A stretch of 64,000 nucleotides of DNA from Tritonibacter multivorans. Lineage in GTDB: Bacteria > Pseudomonadota > Alphaproteobacteria > Rhodobacterales > Rhodobacteraceae. This document shows, one piece after another, positions 17,127 to 26,604 of this stretch (its first letter is position 1; every line of letters begins with the position of its first letter). Made by a program: the position numbers and the translations under genes. The notes below the pieces were generated by a model. That model was not told the origin of the DNA, searched no databases, and saw only the letters and a program-made list of their open reading frames with translations. The DNA is taken from the NCBI RefSeq assembly GCF_001458415.1, contig NZ_CYSD01000040.1, forward strand, positions 24,412 through 88,411. The letters are read 5' to 3'.

Positions 17127-19343
17127 TCAGAAGAAGCGAATATCGTCGGCCAGCGCCGCCAGCGCCTCTTCGCCAAAGAGATTGGTGATGGTCAGGATAT
17201 CCCCATCGCCAAAGTCGAGCACCAATGCGTCACTGGTGGTTGCGCCAAATTGCGCCAGCACCTCGTCGGCATCACTCAGTCCGTCCAGCAGCTCCAGCGA
17301 CAGGTTCAGCTGATCTTCGCCCAGACGGAAATCTTCGATCTCGTCCTCATCATAGCCCAAACCATAGATAAAGGTATCGGCCAGCGTGCCACCGCGCAGG
17401 ATGTCATTGCCGCTGCCGCCATCCAGACGGTCAATACCCTGGTTGCCCTCCAGGCGGTCGTCGCCCTCCAAGCCACGCATGGTGTCATCGCCGGAGCCGC
17501 CATAAAGCAGATCCTCGCCTGCGCCGCCCGACAGGACGTCTGAGCCGAAGTTGCCAAAGAGCGTGTCATTGCCATTGTTGCCAAACAGCACATCCCACGC
17601 AGATCCCCCCGACAACCAGTCATTGCCGTCATTGCCTGCCAACTGGTCGTCGCCAGACGAGCCGACAATACTGTCATTGCCTGCGCCGCCATACAGGCTG
17701 TCCCAGCCTGACCGGCCGTGGATGGTGTCATCGCCGCTGCCACCATCTACCCAGTCGACGCCATCACCGGCGGAGACATAGTCATCACCACGGCCTCCAT
17801 AGATAGTGTCGAGCGAGGAATTGCCATAGAGCTCATCATTGCCCTCATCGCCACTGATATAGTCTTCGCCGGTGCCCCCCACCAGAGAATCATTGCCGTC
17901 TTCGCCATAGAGCGAGTCAAACCCGGCATTGCCCTCCAGACTGTCATTACCGGCCCCACCAGAAATCGTATTGGCCGTCGCATTGCCGATCACGGTGTCA
18001 TCGCCATTGCCAAGGCTTGCGTTTTCAATCACCGTGCCGCGGGCAATGCCAATATTGCCTGTCAGACCGCCGACATCGGAATAGGTCATATCGTTCATAT
18101 TGATCCGATTGGCGGTGTGGATATGCGTCAAGTTGAGCAAATCCGTGCCATTGGCGTCGTAAATGGTGAAGGCGACCGCCGCGTCGGTTTCACCATTCAG
18201 CAGATCTTCAAAATAGCCTTCCAGATTGGTTTCATAGCCCCAAGTGGTGTCTCCGGTGGTGGGGCTGGACACCTCAGGCGCCCCGTAGAGGTTCTGAATG
18301 GCGACAATATCGGCCATCATTGCGGTGACCGGGAGCGCATAATCCGCATCGATTGTCGAATTCTCGGTTTGGGAGAAATAGGACATGATCGAGATCTGCC
18401 AGCTATCATTGCTGAAGGTCTCACTGCTGCCGTAGGTGGCACTGCCATTGTATTGCCCCTGGTGCCCCAGACCCAGCGCATGGCCGATTTCGTGAATGTA
18501 GGTGGTCAGGGAGTAGCTGTCGATGCTGGTGCCGGAACCGTCTAGCCAGTTGGTGGAGACGTTCACATGCGAGGCGTTGATATAGCCATAATAGCTCACG
18601 TCGCTTGTGGAATAGGCCCCGCTTTCATCGTCATCAAAGGTGATGTCAAAGTCGTAATCGGCCTCAACAAATGTAATATCTGCCACCAGTTCCCAGGCCT
18701 GAAACGCCCATTGGGCCAGACGTTGCCCATCGGCGGTTAGATTGCTGATATCGACCCGGATTTCGTTGCTGATGCTGGTGTCGAAACGCCGCCCGGACTG
18801 TCCGCTGTCTTCCCAGTACCCATCGGTGAGGTACTCGGCCAGCGTGTCCAGATCCCCTTCGGTTGCGCTCGGGGTCGGGGCGGGTCCGGTGCCCACATGA
18901 GAGACCACCAGATCATAGGTCCCAGCAAAGCGATCCTGATAGGAGCTGACGGCAATGTAATAGGTGCCGCTGGTGCTGGCGGTATGGGTCAGCAAAGAGT
19001 CGTAATTCCCGTAGCCGGCATCGTCATTATGCGCGACATAATTGCCGTTGGCATCATAGAGCGTCAGATAGCTGTCCAAGAGCGTGCCGCCCCCGCCCCA
19101 ATAGGCGTCAATATCAAACTCATAGGCCTGACCCGCCTCGAGCTCTACAGCGATCCAATCTTCTTCATCTTCGCCAGTCGCGGCCGACAACGCGCCGCTG
19201 AATGTGTCCCCAATGTTCAGATAGTAACTGGTCGAGGTGCCGCCCTCCGCATCGCGGTCTTCGAAGATGGTTTGGCCCTCATTATGCCCGCCAGTATGAC
19301 GCGAAGGATCAAAAGTCTGTGTCAGCGCGCAAAGTTCACACAT
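17127..19343 (-). CDS. Secreted RTX metalloprotease, serralysin-like (M10)
   Basis: A 738-residue protein. Residues about 35-150 form a pre-peptidase-like beta domain. The catalytic domain holds HEIGHALGLGH (284-294), the HExxHxxGxxH zinc site, with the Met-turn ISIMSYF downstream. From about residue 445 to 660 about twenty GGxGxDxLx nonapeptide repeats bind calcium, and a C-terminal region (DADEVLAQF, ending DDIRFF) fits a type I secretion signal. There is no Sec signal peptide; the start MCELCALTQ is common among Rhodobacterales members of this class. It would be exported by a type I system, which is not in the window. It probably degrades extracellular protein. Confidence 0.88.
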   Translation of the reverse strand: MCELCALTQTFDPSRHTGGHNEGQTIFEDRDAEGGTSTSYYLNIGDTFSGALSAATGEDEEDWIAVELEAGQAYEFDIDAYWGGGGTLLDSYLTLYDANGNYVAHNDDAGYGNYDSLLTHTASTSGTYYIAVSSYQDRFAGTYDLVVSHVGTGPAPTPSATEGDLDTLAEYLTDGYWEDSGQSGRRFDTSISNEIRVDISNLTADGQRLAQWAFQAWELVADITFVEADYDFDITFDDDESGAYSTSDVSYYGYINASHVNVSTNWLDGSGTSIDSYSLTTYIHEIGHALGLGHQGQYNGSATYGSSETFSNDSWQISIMSYFSQTENSTIDADYALPVTAMMADIVAIQNLYGAPEVSSPTTGDTTWGYETNLEGYFEDLLNGETDAAVAFTIYDANGTDLLNLTHIHTANRINMNDMTYSDVGGLTGNIGIARGTVIENASLGNGDDTVIGNATANTISGGAGNDSLEGNAGFDSLYGEDGNDSLVGGTGEDYISGDEGNDELYGNSSLDTIYGGRGDDYVSAGDGVDWVDGGSGDDTIHGRSGWDSLYGGAGNDSIVGSSGDDQLAGNDGNDWLSGGSAWDVLFGNNGNDTLFGNFGSDVLSGGAGEDLLYGGSGDDTMRGLEGDDRLEGNQGIDRLDGGSGNDILRGGTLADTFIYGLGYDEDEIEDFRLGEDQLNLSLELLDGLSDADEVLAQFGATTSDALVLDFGDGDILTITNLFGEEALAALADDIRFF

Positions 19344-19817
19344 GATGCAGCCCTCCAGCAGACAATATCATTTGGGTCTTGAGCAGTTGTTCAGGAAAAG
19401 AAGAAAGCAGAAAAGCCATAGAGTGTAGAACTGTCCGTTAATAAAAATGAAGAATGCCTGAAGTGTTTTATAAGTCATGTTAACAAATGGCGAAATCAAA
19501 AGTGAATGGGTGTTGTGGCGCTAAAGTCGATATAACCCTATTTTGTCGCAGGTGCGCATTTCGTGCAGTAGGATTTAGACATGGAAATCGCCTTTGCGCA
19601 TGGTCTTGAGAACCCGATCAGGGTCCACCTCGCCGATAGGGGCGGCAGAGCCGGTGACGAAAACGGTTTGCGTAGGTGAAGGGCCCTTAGAGGCCTGTTC
19701 CTTAAATGCCGACAAAGAGCGCGCGGATGAAAATCGTCTCCGTGCGATCCCTATATCAGCATGGCTCCGCCCCGGCCGCTGTGTCACATCCGGGGGCAGG
19801 GACCCAAGCCGCGGGCC
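19344..19817. other. Intergenic region upstream of the RTX protease
   Basis: A 474-bp stretch between the protease start and the manC stop. The half near the protease (about 19380-19560) is AT-richer than its surroundings and would contain its promoter; no confident -35/-10 pair can be named. The half near manC has coding-like composition and holds the weak 70-codon frame listed separately. Confidence 0.5.
19575..19787 (-). CDS. Possible small protein or gene remnant
   Basis: A 70-codon frame downstream of manC with a GTG start and no convincing ribosome-binding site. Its second half (TVFVTGSAAPIG, then RVLKTMRKGDF) has GC-biased third positions and reads like a real protein C-terminus, whereas the first 20 residues do not. 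It may be a short gene co-transcribed with manC or a remnant of a larger gene. I recognise no family. Confidence 0.25.
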   Translation of the reverse strand: MTQRPGRSHADIGIARRRFSSARSLSAFKEQASKGPSPTQTVFVTGSAAPIGEVDPDRVLKTMRKGDFHV

Positions 19818-21263
19818 TTAGCCGCGCGCGTAGACGTCCTCGTAGCGGACAATATCATCCTCGCCGACATAGGCGCCGGTCTGCACCTCGATCAGAACCA
19901 TCGGCACTTTGCCGGGGTTTTCCATCCGGTGGACACAGCCCAGCGGCAGGTAGACGCTTTCGTTCTCGGTCACCAGTTTCACCTCGTCATCCACGGTGAC
20001 ACGGGCGGTGCCTTCGACCACGATCCAGTGTTCAGAGCGGTGGAAGTGGCTTTGCAGGCTGAGGGAGGCGCCGGGGTGCACCATGATCCGTTTGACCTGA
20101 AACCGTTCGCCCACCACAAGGCTTTCAAACCAGCCCCAGGGGCGGTGATCCTTGGGGAAGGTCGTGGCCTGGGCAGATCCTTTGGCCTTCAGCGCGGTGA
20201 CGGCTTTTTTCACATCCTGCGCGCGCGACATATCGGCCACCAGAACCGCGTCATTCATCGCCACCGCCATGATGTTTTCCAGACCAATGCCCACAACCTC
20301 GAGCCGCTCACTGTCCGACCGCAAAAGCGTATCTTTGCAGTCAATCGCCGTGGCCTCGCCGGTGGTGACAACACCATCTGCATCGGGGCCCGCCTCGCGC
20401 CAGACCGCATCCCAGCCGCCCAGATCAGACCAGGCCGCATCAAAAGGCACGACCGACAGGTTCTCGGCCTTCTCCATCACCGCATAATCGATCGAGATAT
20501 CCTCGGCCTCGCCCCAGGGGCTGGGCGCCAGACGCAGGAACCCCAGATCCACCTCGGCCGCGTCCAATGCGGCCTGCACCGGCGCAATCAGCGTGGGCGC
20601 ATGGGTCTGGAAGGCGGCAAGAATGTCTTTTGCGGCAAAAAGGAAGATGCCCGCGTTCCATTTGAAATTGCCGGCCGCGAGCATTTCGGCCGCGCGGGTG
20701 GCATCGGGTTTTTCCACAAATCGTTTCAGCGCCACCGGGTTTCCTGAGGCATCCGGGGTCTCGGCCAGTTCCAGATAGCCGTAAGCCGTCTCGGCGTGGC
20801 TTGGCTGAATACCAAAGGTCACCAGCTGCCCTGCCCGCACCGCCTCAAGCCCGCGCTCAATCGCGGCATGGAAGGCGGCGACATCGGGCACCACATGATC
20901 GGAGGGCGCCACCAGAAGAATGGCGTCAGGGTCCTGCGCCGCCGCACGCAGAGCGGCGGCCAGAACCGCAGGGGCGGTATTGCGCCCTTCGGGTTCGATC
21001 AGAATAGCGCCGGGATCTATGCCCACCGCCTGCAGTTGTTCGGTGACAATAAAGCGGAAGTCAGAGTTGGTCAGCACCATAGGGGCCGCGAAGCAGGCCT
21101 CGTCCTGCTCCTCGATAAAGAGCCCAGACAGACGTTTGGCCGAAGCCTGAAACAACGTCTCTTTGCCCATCAGGGGCACAAATTGCTTTGGGTAGCTCTT
21201 GCGCGACAGGGGCCAAAGGCGGGTGCCAGAGCCACCACAAAGAAGAACGGGGGTAATGGTCAT
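19818..21263 (-). CDS. manC: Mannose-1-phosphate guanylyltransferase / mannose-6-phosphate isomerase
   Basis: A 481-residue bifunctional type II enzyme. The N-terminus has the pyrophosphorylase signature VLLCGGSGTRLWPLSR (7-22), followed by FVEKPD and WNAGIFLF; the C-terminal 110 residues form a cupin (PWGWFESL, HPGASLSLQSHFHRSEHW) with the metal-binding His residues of the isomerase. It makes GDP-mannose from mannose-1-phosphate and can isomerise fructose-6-phosphate to mannose-6-phosphate. This supplies mannose-type donors to the polysaccharides encoded around it. Length equals the family's usual 470-480. No phosphomannomutase gene is in the window. Confidence 0.93.
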   Translation of the reverse strand: MTITPVLLCGGSGTRLWPLSRKSYPKQFVPLMGKETLFQASAKRLSGLFIEEQDEACFAAPMVLTNSDFRFIVTEQLQAVGIDPGAILIEPEGRNTAPAVLAAALRAAAQDPDAILLVAPSDHVVPDVAAFHAAIERGLEAVRAGQLVTFGIQPSHAETAYGYLELAETPDASGNPVALKRFVEKPDATRAAEMLAAGNFKWNAGIFLFAAKDILAAFQTHAPTLIAPVQAALDAAEVDLGFLRLAPSPWGEAEDISIDYAVMEKAENLSVVPFDAAWSDLGGWDAVWREAGPDADGVVTTGEATAIDCKDTLLRSDSERLEVVGIGLENIMAVAMNDAVLVADMSRAQDVKKAVTALKAKGSAQATTFPKDHRPWGWFESLVVGERFQVKRIMVHPGASLSLQSHFHRSEHWIVVEGTARVTVDDEVKLVTENESVYLPLGCVHRMENPGKVPMVLIEVQTGAYVGEDDIVRYEDVYARG

Positions 21264-21447
21264 AGATTGTACCTGAAATAGGACTCTTTGGAAGTGTTGT
21301 ACGGGTTTCCCAAGCGGTGCTCAACTGAGGCGCAACCGCAAGATCCGTCGTCCCTGCGCTCAGCGTTGTGGGACATAGTCCTGCTCGGTTAGAACGAGGG
21401 AATGGGTTTTGTCCAGATGGCCATGTCTTCGATCATGCCCTCTACCG

Positions 21448-22179
21448 TCAGGAGAACATGTGGAAGGTGATGTCCGCGTCGCTGATCCGGGCGGCGGTCA
21501 GGCGGCCGGTGGCATAGGCGCCGGTGTCCACATTGATCCGGCCCGGGGTCAGCGTTGGCACCGGGACGATCGTGTGGCCATGCACCACCCAAAGCCCATC
21601 GTCGCGTCGCGTTTTTTCAAAATTTGGATGCCCCCACCTGAGGGCGGCCGTGTCCTGTTGAGCCATGGGCCGGGACGGGTCTGCACCGGCGTGGGTGACC
21701 GCGACATTCCCGGTTTGCCAGAAGGAGGGCAGGGCGCGCAGCCAGTCCAGAAGCGCCGGGCCCATGGCCTCGACCAGGGCATCACGGGCCGCGCCAAGCC
21801 GGTCGGGGGAGGCGGTGTCCGTGATCCCGCCAATGCCAAAGCTCGCCAGCGTCTGCACCCCGCCATGGCGCAGCCAGCGCGGGCCGTATGTGGCGGGATC
21901 ATCAATAAAGCTAAGCATCATCTCTTCGTGGTTGCCCATCAGGCAAATGGCCTCGGGCAGCTCTTTGAGGGTCAGAAGCACCTCAGCGCTGAAATCGCCC
22001 CGATCGATATAGTCGCCGACAAAGATCAGCTGGTCGATATGGCCCAGATCGGGAAAGGCCTGCAGCAGATCCACGCGCCCGTGAATATCGCCGACAACCG
22101 CGATGGTCTGGCCGGGGCAGGGCGCGGGTAACGGGGGGGCGAGGCGTGCACGCAGGTTCTGAAACAGGGAACGGATCAT
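21448..22179 (-). CDS. Calcineurin-like metallophosphoesterase (PPP-type)
   Basis: A 243-residue phosphoesterase with the complete metal-site set: GDIHG (30-34), GDYIDRG (55-61), GNHEEM (82-87), a central His in THAGAD and WVVHGHT near the C-terminus. Bacterial members act as Ser/Thr protein phosphatases or nucleotide phosphatases. In Rhodobacterales similar genes often lie in exopolysaccharide clusters, so a control role over polysaccharide kinases is possible but not shown. ATG 22179 was chosen because it starts just ahead of the domain; the longer frame to 22302 would overlap the upstream gene. Confidence 0.82.
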   Translation of the reverse strand: MIRSLFQNLRARLAPPLPAPCPGQTIAVVGDIHGRVDLLQAFPDLGHIDQLIFVGDYIDRGDFSAEVLLTLKELPEAICLMGNHEEMMLSFIDDPATYGPRWLRHGGVQTLASFGIGGITDTASPDRLGAARDALVEAMGPALLDWLRALPSFWQTGNVAVTHAGADPSRPMAQQDTAALRWGHPNFEKTRRDDGLWVVHGHTIVPVPTLTPGRINVDTGAYATGRLTAARISDADITFHMFS

Positions 22180-22258
22180 CTTCTGGTTCTGCCAGATTTC
22201 TGCCCTTGACCGCAATATCGTCCGCCACAGGTCAGGGGGCGGGCCGGTGCGGCGACCG

Positions 22259-23497
22259 CTATGCCCAGAGCCTCTTTTTGATGATCCGGCGCACGGTGCC
22301 AAGGGTCGAGCCCAGCTTTTCCCGCAGGGGCAGGGTCAACCAGATGCCAAACAGGTCGAGGTTCTGGAAATTCGTATTGGGCAGCCGGAACAGGCGATGC
22401 GCCATGCGGCGCCCCCAGATCGCGCCTTTCTTGCGCAGCAGGCCGTCCTGGGATTTATCAAGCTTCCAGGTCTCGGCCGGGGTGGCCTGCAGATAGCCTG
22501 CGGCAATAGCGCCTTCGATGATCTCTTTGCCCAGTTTGGTGCGGGCGACAATCAGGGAAAAGCCGGGGTTTTCGCCATCCGGTTCCTCGTACCAGGGATC
22601 GCCGCAGGAAATATCGGCAAGTTCCCCCGCCCCATCCGGCCACAGCTGCGTGGCCCAGGGGCGGAACCGTTGCAGATAGGCCCAGCTTTTCTGGTAGATC
22701 CAGTGCTGGCGCGGGTCCTGGCCTGCGTTGCGCGTGGTGAAATAGCCGGGCCAGCCGTGCCCGCGGTAGCGCAGGGTCTCGAGCCCCTCTTCGGGCACGT
22801 CAAATTCCCCCATCAGCTTGCGCGTGGCCAGGGTCGGCGGGGTTTCGGCGCAGAAGAACGACATGGTGACGCCGATGTTTTTCGCCAGCGCCGGGATTTC
22901 GGCCATGGCATTGCGGGTGGCCACGATTTCCACCGGCTTGCCGATCACAACACAGGGCGCAGGCGCGGCTTCCACCTGTCCCAGCCCTTCGCAGACCGAG
23001 GCCGGCGAATAGCGCGATCCAACCACCGCCAGCAGGTCGTCGCGGCTGCGCGACAGGCGGGTTTTATTGCGAATGGGATCTTCGGGGTTTTCGCCCGTGT
23101 GCAGGACACCGTGATGACCCAGTTCATTCAGGCAATAAAGCGACAGGGCGGTCAAGGCGCCGCCAGAGCTGCCTTTGAAGCGGATCTCTTCGTCACTGGC
23201 AAAGCCTTCCCAGATGCCGGTGATCGCGCCCCAGTTGCGTTCGGTGGTCTTGTCGACAGCGGGGTCGTAATCGGGGCGGGATTTCAGGATCCCGAAATCG
23301 GCATTCACGGTCGGGCAGACCTTGGTTGCCAGCGCGCGCGTCTGGGCGCTGATGTCGGGAGAAATCTCCGGGCGCAGCCCGACCGCGTCGATGTCTTTCA
23401 TCGGCGCTTTGTCTGCACCGCACACATAGCTGCACACACCACATCCCAGACACAGCAGGGGGGCATGTGTTGCACTGCTTTTTCCGCTTTTTGTCAC
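22259..23497 (-). CDS. FrhB-type Fe-S protein (coenzyme F420 hydrogenase beta subunit family)
   Basis: About 412 residues. The N-terminus has a ferredoxin-like cluster LLCLGCGVCSYVCG (CxxCxxCxxxC, one 4Fe-4S site), followed by the FrhB domain, including FKGSSGGALTAL and the ADISCGDPWY segment, where another conserved Cys lies. Members of this family occur in many polysaccharide clusters, where they may reduce or pyruvylate a sugar using a flavin and Fe-S cluster; their reaction is not established. GTG 23497 lies 7 bases after AAGG, so I prefer it to the TTG at 23530. A C-terminal basic region RRIIKKRLW may bind the membrane. Confidence 0.8.
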   Translation of the reverse strand: MTKSGKSSATHAPLLCLGCGVCSYVCGADKAPMKDIDAVGLRPEISPDISAQTRALATKVCPTVNADFGILKSRPDYDPAVDKTTERNWGAITGIWEGFASDEEIRFKGSSGGALTALSLYCLNELGHHGVLHTGENPEDPIRNKTRLSRSRDDLLAVVGSRYSPASVCEGLGQVEAAPAPCVVIGKPVEIVATRNAMAEIPALAKNIGVTMSFFCAETPPTLATRKLMGEFDVPEEGLETLRYRGHGWPGYFTTRNAGQDPRQHWIYQKSWAYLQRFRPWATQLWPDGAGELADISCGDPWYEEPDGENPGFSLIVARTKLGKEIIEGAIAAGYLQATPAETWKLDKSQDGLLRKKGAIWGRRMAHRLFRLPNTNFQNLDLFGIWLTLPLREKLGSTLGTVRRIIKKRLWA

Positions 23498-23669
23498 TGT
23501 CGCGCCTTTATATTCGTCGCCGCCTAACAATCATGACGAGACGACAACAACAAGACAAAGACTGGGCGATTGTCCGCGGGTCAGGGATTTGGCCGAAACC
23601 TGTATCCTTTCTGCGGCAATCGCCCAGCTATTGTGCGCCCTCAAAATCAGGGCATCTGTCTGTGTCCGA

Positions 23670-25802
23670 TCAGAACTCGACTTCAAGGTACTGTTGCGGG
23701 ATGAATTCATACAGCGTGTCGGTTTGCAGGTTCAGATGGCCACCGGGGTCCGTCGCCGTGAAGGACTGCCCGTCGTCATAGAGCGTTGTGCCGCCCCAGC
23801 CTTTGCCGCCGCCATCGGCCATCCAGCCCTCGGAGTCATTGCGACCAATCCAGAGGTTAAACGTGCCGCTCAGCGCTTCGCTGTAGGTGAATTCGATCGT
23901 GTCTTCGTCAACAATATGGGCCGAGACAATCTCACCGGGGGCAGAGCCCTGATTGCTGCGATAGATGCCGATCCCGAAATTGTCCGGCACGCCGGCAAAA
24001 TCATCATCTGCATAGACATCCGGGTTCGATTGCAGGGCGCCCACGACATTGGCAAAGTCGATCTGGAACGTATTGCCGCCCATGGCGCGCACGGCCTCAA
24101 TGGTGATGGGGGCAACCGGGGTGCCGTCCATATTGGCCTGAATATGCGTGCCGATCTGCGTGCCCATCATATAGTAGCCTTCGCCGCTGAGATGGGCATT
24201 GGAGGCCTGGCCGCCGGCGGGATATTGCGCGTTGAACATCCATTCGGTGGAGCCGAGGAAAATATCCGGGTCGTCCTGAATGGCCTGGAACTGTTCACCG
24301 GTGGTGGTCTTGCCGCCAAAGCCGCGCACAATGGTGGAATACATGTTCACGTCAAAGTCGCTGCCAAAGATCGAGGTGGCAAAATCCTGCACCTCGTCGA
24401 GATGGGCCGAGAGACCATCGGAATAATCGCCCTCAGAGCCCGACTGCCCCTGAATCCAGACCAGTTCGATCTGCGGGTCAATGGTATAGCCCATGCTGTC
24501 GGCGTGCGCCTTGAGCAGCTCCAGCTGGCCGGTCAGACCGTCCAGCGTGTTTTCGCGAATGTAATCCAGCGATTTGCCGGACTGCCCATAGTGGAGCGAG
24601 ACAAAGGTGGTATCCGGGTTGGCCTCGGCCAGCACATTCATGGCGCCGGTTGCAGGGGTTTCCTGGGCCACTTCAAACCGCGGGGTGAAGCCATTGAAGG
24701 CCTCGTCATCCACCGCTGCGGTGTCCCAGCCCCGGGCGCCGTTCTGCGGATTGTCGAAATCCAGCATCAGCGAGTTTTCATATTGCGGACCGGTGTTGAC
24801 CCAGTCGCGCCCGGTGGCGCCAAAGGCCAGGGACTGGCCGCCAAAGATCACGATCTTCAGGGGGTTTTCTGCGGCTGCGGGCGGGTCTTCGGCGGGGGGA
24901 TCTGCGGGGGGATCTGCGGGCTCTTCGGCGCCGCCCGTATCCCCACCTGTACCAGCTCCGGTGTCCTCGTCGGCATCGCCACCGGTCTCACTGCCCGTGT
25001 CATCCCCTGTATCTGTGTCTTCATCTGCGCGGAACACAAACATATCGGACAGGTCTGCCTCGGTTGTGTTGTCAACGCGCAAAAGCGTGTTGTCTTCCAG
25101 CCGGATGTCCAGACGTGCCCCGTTCTGGGTGATCGTGGCTGCGTCCAGAACCGTCTCATCGGCGAGCGAAATCTTGTCCTGACCCAGTTCGAAATCGGTG
25201 ATGCGCACGACGTCATCGCCGTAGTTCACCTCAAAGATATCGGCGCCTGCGCCCCCTTCGACCCAGAAATCCTGGCCGCTGCCTGCGATAATGTAATCGT
25301 CGCCATCAGAGCCAAAGATCTTGTCGCGGCCATCGGTGCCCTCAATCAGGTTGACGGAGCTGTCGGAAGCGATGGGATCAAAGTTGATGGAGTCTGAGGG
25401 AAGATCTGCTTTGAAGGCGAAAATCTCGCCAAGATCGGCTGTGGTGACGCCATCGATGCGCACCAATGTGCCATCTTTCAGACGGATGTCAAAACGGGTG
25501 CCGTCCTGCGTAAAGGTAGCGCCGTCCAGAACCGACGGGTCATTGAGAACGATCTTATCCTGGCCCAGCTCGAAATCGGCAATACGCACGACATCATCGC
25601 CGTAGTTCACCTCGAACGCGTCTGCGCCGCCGCCGCCCAGCAGGTAAAAATCCTGCCCGCCGCCGGCGATAATATAATCCGCCTCATCGGTGCCAATAAT
25701 GTTGTCCCGGCCATCCGTTCCAGCGACCACATTCATTGCAGTAAAACCCAAAAAGGATGTCGCCTGTGTCATTGTCACGATCCACTCGAATAATGTTTTC
25801 AC
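23670..25802 (-). CDS. RTX-type secreted protein with sialate O-acetylesterase-like domain
   Basis: A 710-residue protein. Residues 25-240 are two near-copies of a calcium-binding unit (GTDGRDNIIG, then the AGGGQDF or AGSGQDF stretch, VNYGDDVVRI, ELGQDK). An acidic Thr/Asp/Gly and Pro linker follows at about 255-320. A hydrolase domain then begins at FGGQSLAFGA, with HYGQSGKSLD, WIQGQSGSEGD and AHLSGEGYYMMG, matching the block order of the SASA/CE3-like SGNH esterases that remove O-acetyl from sialic acids. There is no Sec signal, so type I secretion is likely. GTG 25802 is used; ATG 25772 is an alternative. Confidence 0.72.
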   Translation of the reverse strand: MKTLFEWIVTMTQATSFLGFTAMNVVAGTDGRDNIIGTDEADYIIAGGGQDFYLLGGGGADAFEVNYGDDVVRIADFELGQDKIVLNDPSVLDGATFTQDGTRFDIRLKDGTLVRIDGVTTADLGEIFAFKADLPSDSINFDPIASDSSVNLIEGTDGRDKIFGSDGDDYIIAGSGQDFWVEGGAGADIFEVNYGDDVVRITDFELGQDKISLADETVLDAATITQNGARLDIRLEDNTLLRVDNTTEADLSDMFVFRADEDTDTGDDTGSETGGDADEDTGAGTGGDTGGAEEPADPPADPPAEDPPAAAENPLKIVIFGGQSLAFGATGRDWVNTGPQYENSLMLDFDNPQNGARGWDTAAVDDEAFNGFTPRFEVAQETPATGAMNVLAEANPDTTFVSLHYGQSGKSLDYIRENTLDGLTGQLELLKAHADSMGYTIDPQIELVWIQGQSGSEGDYSDGLSAHLDEVQDFATSIFGSDFDVNMYSTIVRGFGGKTTTGEQFQAIQDDPDIFLGSTEWMFNAQYPAGGQASNAHLSGEGYYMMGTQIGTHIQANMDGTPVAPITIEAVRAMGGNTFQIDFANVVGALQSNPDVYADDDFAGVPDNFGIGIYRSNQGSAPGEIVSAHIVDEDTIEFTYSEALSGTFNLWIGRNDSEGWMADGGGKGWGGTTLYDDGQSFTATDPGGHLNLQTDTLYEFIPQQYLEVEF

Positions 25803-25952
25803 CGGTTTCTCATTCCCTCAGGATTGGTATTTTTTTGTGGCTTTTTGGCGTTGAAAGGTAGCTTCTCCTACACCTCAAAACCGAAGATTAAGTGTCAATT
25901 TTACGCGTCTCGGCCGTTCGTTGCTCATTCGCGGTGCGCAGAGCGATATTTC

Positions 25953-26004
25953 GCGCAGTGTTTTTGCGCAGTGTATTGGGGCAGTGTTTTCAGACGGTGT
26001 TTCA
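25953..26004 (+). repeat. Degenerate 13-bp tandem repeat
   Basis: Four adjoining 13-bp units with the consensus GCGCAGTGTTTTx, at 25953-25965, 25966-25978, 25979-25991 and 25992-26004, decaying toward the last. They lie in the 290-bp gap between two divergent genes, about 90 bp ahead of the acyltransferase start. Beyond this repeat nothing recognisable was seen in the gap. Confidence 0.6.
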
Positions 26005-26093
26005 GGCGGTGACCTTTGCACTGTCACAGGCTTTGCAGTATGGGCGGTTACATACAGGGTTTTGCAATCATATTGTCGGGAGCATCGCAGCAG

Positions 26094-26600
26094 ATGACAC
26101 AGTCCAACGGTTCGTCGCAGAAGGTCAAACGGGCGGGGCTCAACCGTCTGCACCGGGTGCGCTATTTGGTGATCGATCTGGTGCGCTGGTACTATCGCCG
26201 TATCTGGGGGCTGGACCTGCATCCGACCTGTCAGTTTTCGCTCTCGACCAAGTTCGACAAGACCTGGCCCAAGGGCGTGCATGTGGGCGCGGACAGCTAT
26301 GTGGCCTTTGATGTGCGCATCCTGTCCCATGACATGCCGCGCGGGTTGTTTACCGACACCTATATTGGCGCGCGCTGCTTTATTGGCGGCTCCAGCATCA
26401 TTATGCCCGGTGTGCGCATTGGCGATGACTGCGTCGTGGGGGCGGGCTCTGTGGTGACCAAATCGGTCCCCTCGGGCAGCATTGTGGCGGGCAATCCGGC
26501 GCGGGTTCTGCGCTCTGGGTTGAAGCTCGGGCAATACGGGCGCCTGCCCGAAGCCGATGCGATCGAGGCCAGCAAGGCGCTGGAAGAACACAGCGCCTAA
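26094..26600 (+). CDS. Acyltransferase with left-handed beta-helix repeats (hexapeptide family)
   Basis: A 168-residue O- or N-acetyltransferase. Several hexapeptide repeats are visible (VGADSYVAFDV, IGARCFIGGSSIIMPGVRIGDDCVVGAGSVVTKSV) with the usual GNPAR end motif. Such enzymes use acetyl-CoA to acetylate sugars of surface glycans. ATG 26094 (MTQSNGSS) follows GGGAG by 11 bases; the frame begins at 26016 but without a better site. The C-terminal 30 residues are an added helix. It is near a sialate-esterase-like gene, so acetyl balance on the glycan is a plausible theme. Confidence 0.85.
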   Translation: MTQSNGSSQKVKRAGLNRLHRVRYLVIDLVRWYYRRIWGLDLHPTCQFSLSTKFDKTWPKGVHVGADSYVAFDVRILSHDMPRGLFTDTYIGARCFIGGSSIIMPGVRIGDDCVVGAGSVVTKSVPSGSIVAGNPARVLRSGLKLGQYGRLPEADAIEASKALEEHSA

Positions 26601-26604
26601 GCGT

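Noticed and set aside
17127..19343. The RTX repeats as a DNA-level tandem or CRISPR-like array
   Set aside because: The periodicity (27 bp) comes from a calcium-binding nonapeptide coding repeat in frame; units differ in DNA and there are no spacers.
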